From: an uncultured Selenomonadaceae bacterium | GTDB taxonomy: Bacteria > Bacillota > Negativicutes > Selenomonadales > Selenomonadaceae | NCBI GenBank assembly: GCA_958415865.1 | Contig: CATYZV010000117.1 | Location: forward strand, 1-6,213 | Direction of reading: 5' to 3' | Length of the DNA: 6,213 bases | Part shown: piece after piece, positions 5,621 through 6,213 of the stretch | Layout of the letters: every line of letters starts with the position of its first letter | Position numbering within the stretch: the first letter of the stretch is position 1 | Position numbers and translations under genes: made by a program | Notes under the pieces: generated by a model | Database searches by the model: none | Seen by the model: the letters and a program-made list of their open reading frames with translations, nothing else | What the model was told of the DNA's origin: nothing

Positions 5621-6100
5621 ATGCCATTTAATAAACCACCTGCAAAAACTGCACTCGTCTACGCCGTCGACCTCCTTGCCGCACGCCCCTACAGCACCAA
5701 GCAGCTCAGCGACAAGCTGAAACGGCGCGGCTACGAGGCCGAGGAAGTAGAAGAAGCTATAGCCCGCCTTCAGTCGCGCCGTTACCTCGACGATACCGAC
5801 TTATGTCAAAGACAGTGCCGCATCTACCTCGACGAACAGCGGCGCAGCTGGCAGGCCGTAAAGTACAAGCTGCGGGAAAAAGGCTTCAGCGGTGAGGATA
5901 TCGAAAAGGCTCTCGCTGACAGCGGTGTCGACCTAGATATCTACGAATACAATGTCTGCCTTAAACTATTGCAGAGTCATTTCAGGCCATCAGCCGCCGA
6001 CAGGCAAAAATGTATGGCTTATCTCTATCGCAAGGGCTTTAACGGCTCATCTATCAGAGCGGCAGTAGATGATTTTCTTGCAGATTCCGACAAATACTAA
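5621..6100 (+). CDS. recX: Regulatory protein RecX
   Basis: The protein has 159 residues. RecX binds in the groove of RecA filaments and modulates, usually inhibits, filament growth and ATPase activity. The sequence shows the family's tandem three-helix units: ALVYAVDLLAARPYSTKQLS with LKRRGY (about 11-38), the RRYLDDTDLCQRQCRIYL helix (53-70), RRSWQAVKYKLREKGFS (74-90), and a final unit ending in LYRKGFNGSSIRAAVDDF (135-152). Length and order fit the family. It starts 7 bases after the recA stop with only a weak site (GAGTGA overlapping that stop), so translation is probably coupled to recA and kept below it. The pair shares the terminator at 6104-6136. Confidence 0.93.
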   Translation: MPFNKPPAKTALVYAVDLLAARPYSTKQLSDKLKRRGYEAEEVEEAIARLQSRRYLDDTDLCQRQCRIYLDEQRRSWQAVKYKLREKGFSGEDIEKALADSGVDLDIYEYNVCLKLLQSHFRPSAADRQKCMAYLYRKGFNGSSIRAAVDDFLADSDKY

Positions 6101-6103
6101 CAG

Positions 6104-6136
6104 AAGCTCACGGAACAAAACTCCGTGGGCTTTTTT
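6104..6136 (+). terminator. Intrinsic terminator of the recA-recX operon
   Basis: AAGCTCACGGA (6104-6114) pairs with TCCGTGGGCTT (6122-6132) around a 7-base loop, and six Ts end the structure (6131-6136). One U-G wobble is valid only on the plus strand. It begins 3 bases after the recX stop codon. Confidence 0.88.
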
Positions 6137-6144
6137 CATGATAA

Positions 6145-6156
6145 AATAATATTATT
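6145..6156. promoter_or_regulatory. 12-bp palindrome related to the recA leader palindrome
   Basis: AATAATATTATT is a perfect palindrome that differs from the recA element (ACTAATATTAGT, 4478-4489) only at positions 2 and 11, in a way that keeps the symmetry. It lies ahead of the possible gene at 6177. Because it is all A/T, chance is a real alternative. Confidence 0.25.
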
Positions 6157-6176
6157 CATAGGGAAATTTTATCGTG

Positions 6177-6213
6177 ATGGAGAATTATTTATATGATAAT
6201 CATACTGCAATGA
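6177..6213 (+). CDS. Possible start of a downstream gene (partial, running off the window)
   Basis: ATG 6177 opens a frame that stays open to the window end (MENYLYDNHTAM...), with AGGGAA at 6160-6165 as a weak ribosome site; an in-frame GTG at 6174 is an alternative start. The rival ATG at 6193, which has GGAG (6179-6182) 10 bases upstream, stops after six codons at 6211-6213. Twelve residues are too few to recognise a product. If real, it is a separate unit from recA-recX because a strong terminator lies between. Confidence 0.3.
   Translation, partial: MENYLYDNHTAM

Noticed and set aside
1..6213. Mobile element, CRISPR array or phage signature
   Set aside because: No transposase, integrase, terminal repeats or regularly spaced repeats were seen. 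Genes are co-directional and of housekeeping type.

Overview
This window reads as ordinary chromosome from a Bacillota-type bacterium, with Negativicutes (Selenomonadales-like) as the best guess. The reasons are strong GGAGGTGAT-type ribosome binding sites, a recA-recX pair, an NfeD/FloA module, and mid-range base composition (estimated by eye, not computed). The lineage call is inference from gene content and protein style, not from a database search.

Left end (1-329). The last 14 codons of a membrane protein gene end at 45. The next ~280 bases have no convincing protein gene but are not empty. On the minus strand they hold a complete small-RNA-like unit: a promoter with a perfect TATAAT, a stem-loop, and a terminator whose wobble pairs and T-run work only on the minus strand. 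A bidirectional terminator (191-234) and a plus-strand promoter (262-290) follow and lead into the next gene.

330-1742. A single-gene unit encodes a MATE-family multidrug/Na+ (or H+) antiporter and is closed by a GC-rich terminator.

1802-4390. A four-gene plus-strand operon: a short NfeD-family membrane protein with a C-terminal OB domain, the flotillin-like scaffold FloA, an uncharacterised single-pass membrane protein with a long disordered middle, and a 59-residue two-helix membrane protein. Gaps are 12-28 bases and each gene has a good ribosome binding site. NfeD and FloA are known partners in membrane microdomains. The two small proteins after floA are plausible extra parts of that system.

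4391-6136. The recA-recX operon: the RecA recombinase and its modulator RecX, 7 bases apart and sharing one terminator. The recA promoter is clear but has no Gram-positive LexA box (GAAC-N4-GTTC). Instead there is an inverted repeat abutting the -35 and a perfect 12-bp palindrome just after the predicted transcription start. A closely related palindrome lies after the recX terminator, ahead of a possible gene that runs off the window.

No mobile element, CRISPR array, tRNA or rRNA was seen. The most unusual items are the minus-strand small RNA, the palindrome pair around recA-recX, and the uncharacterised floA-linked membrane proteins.
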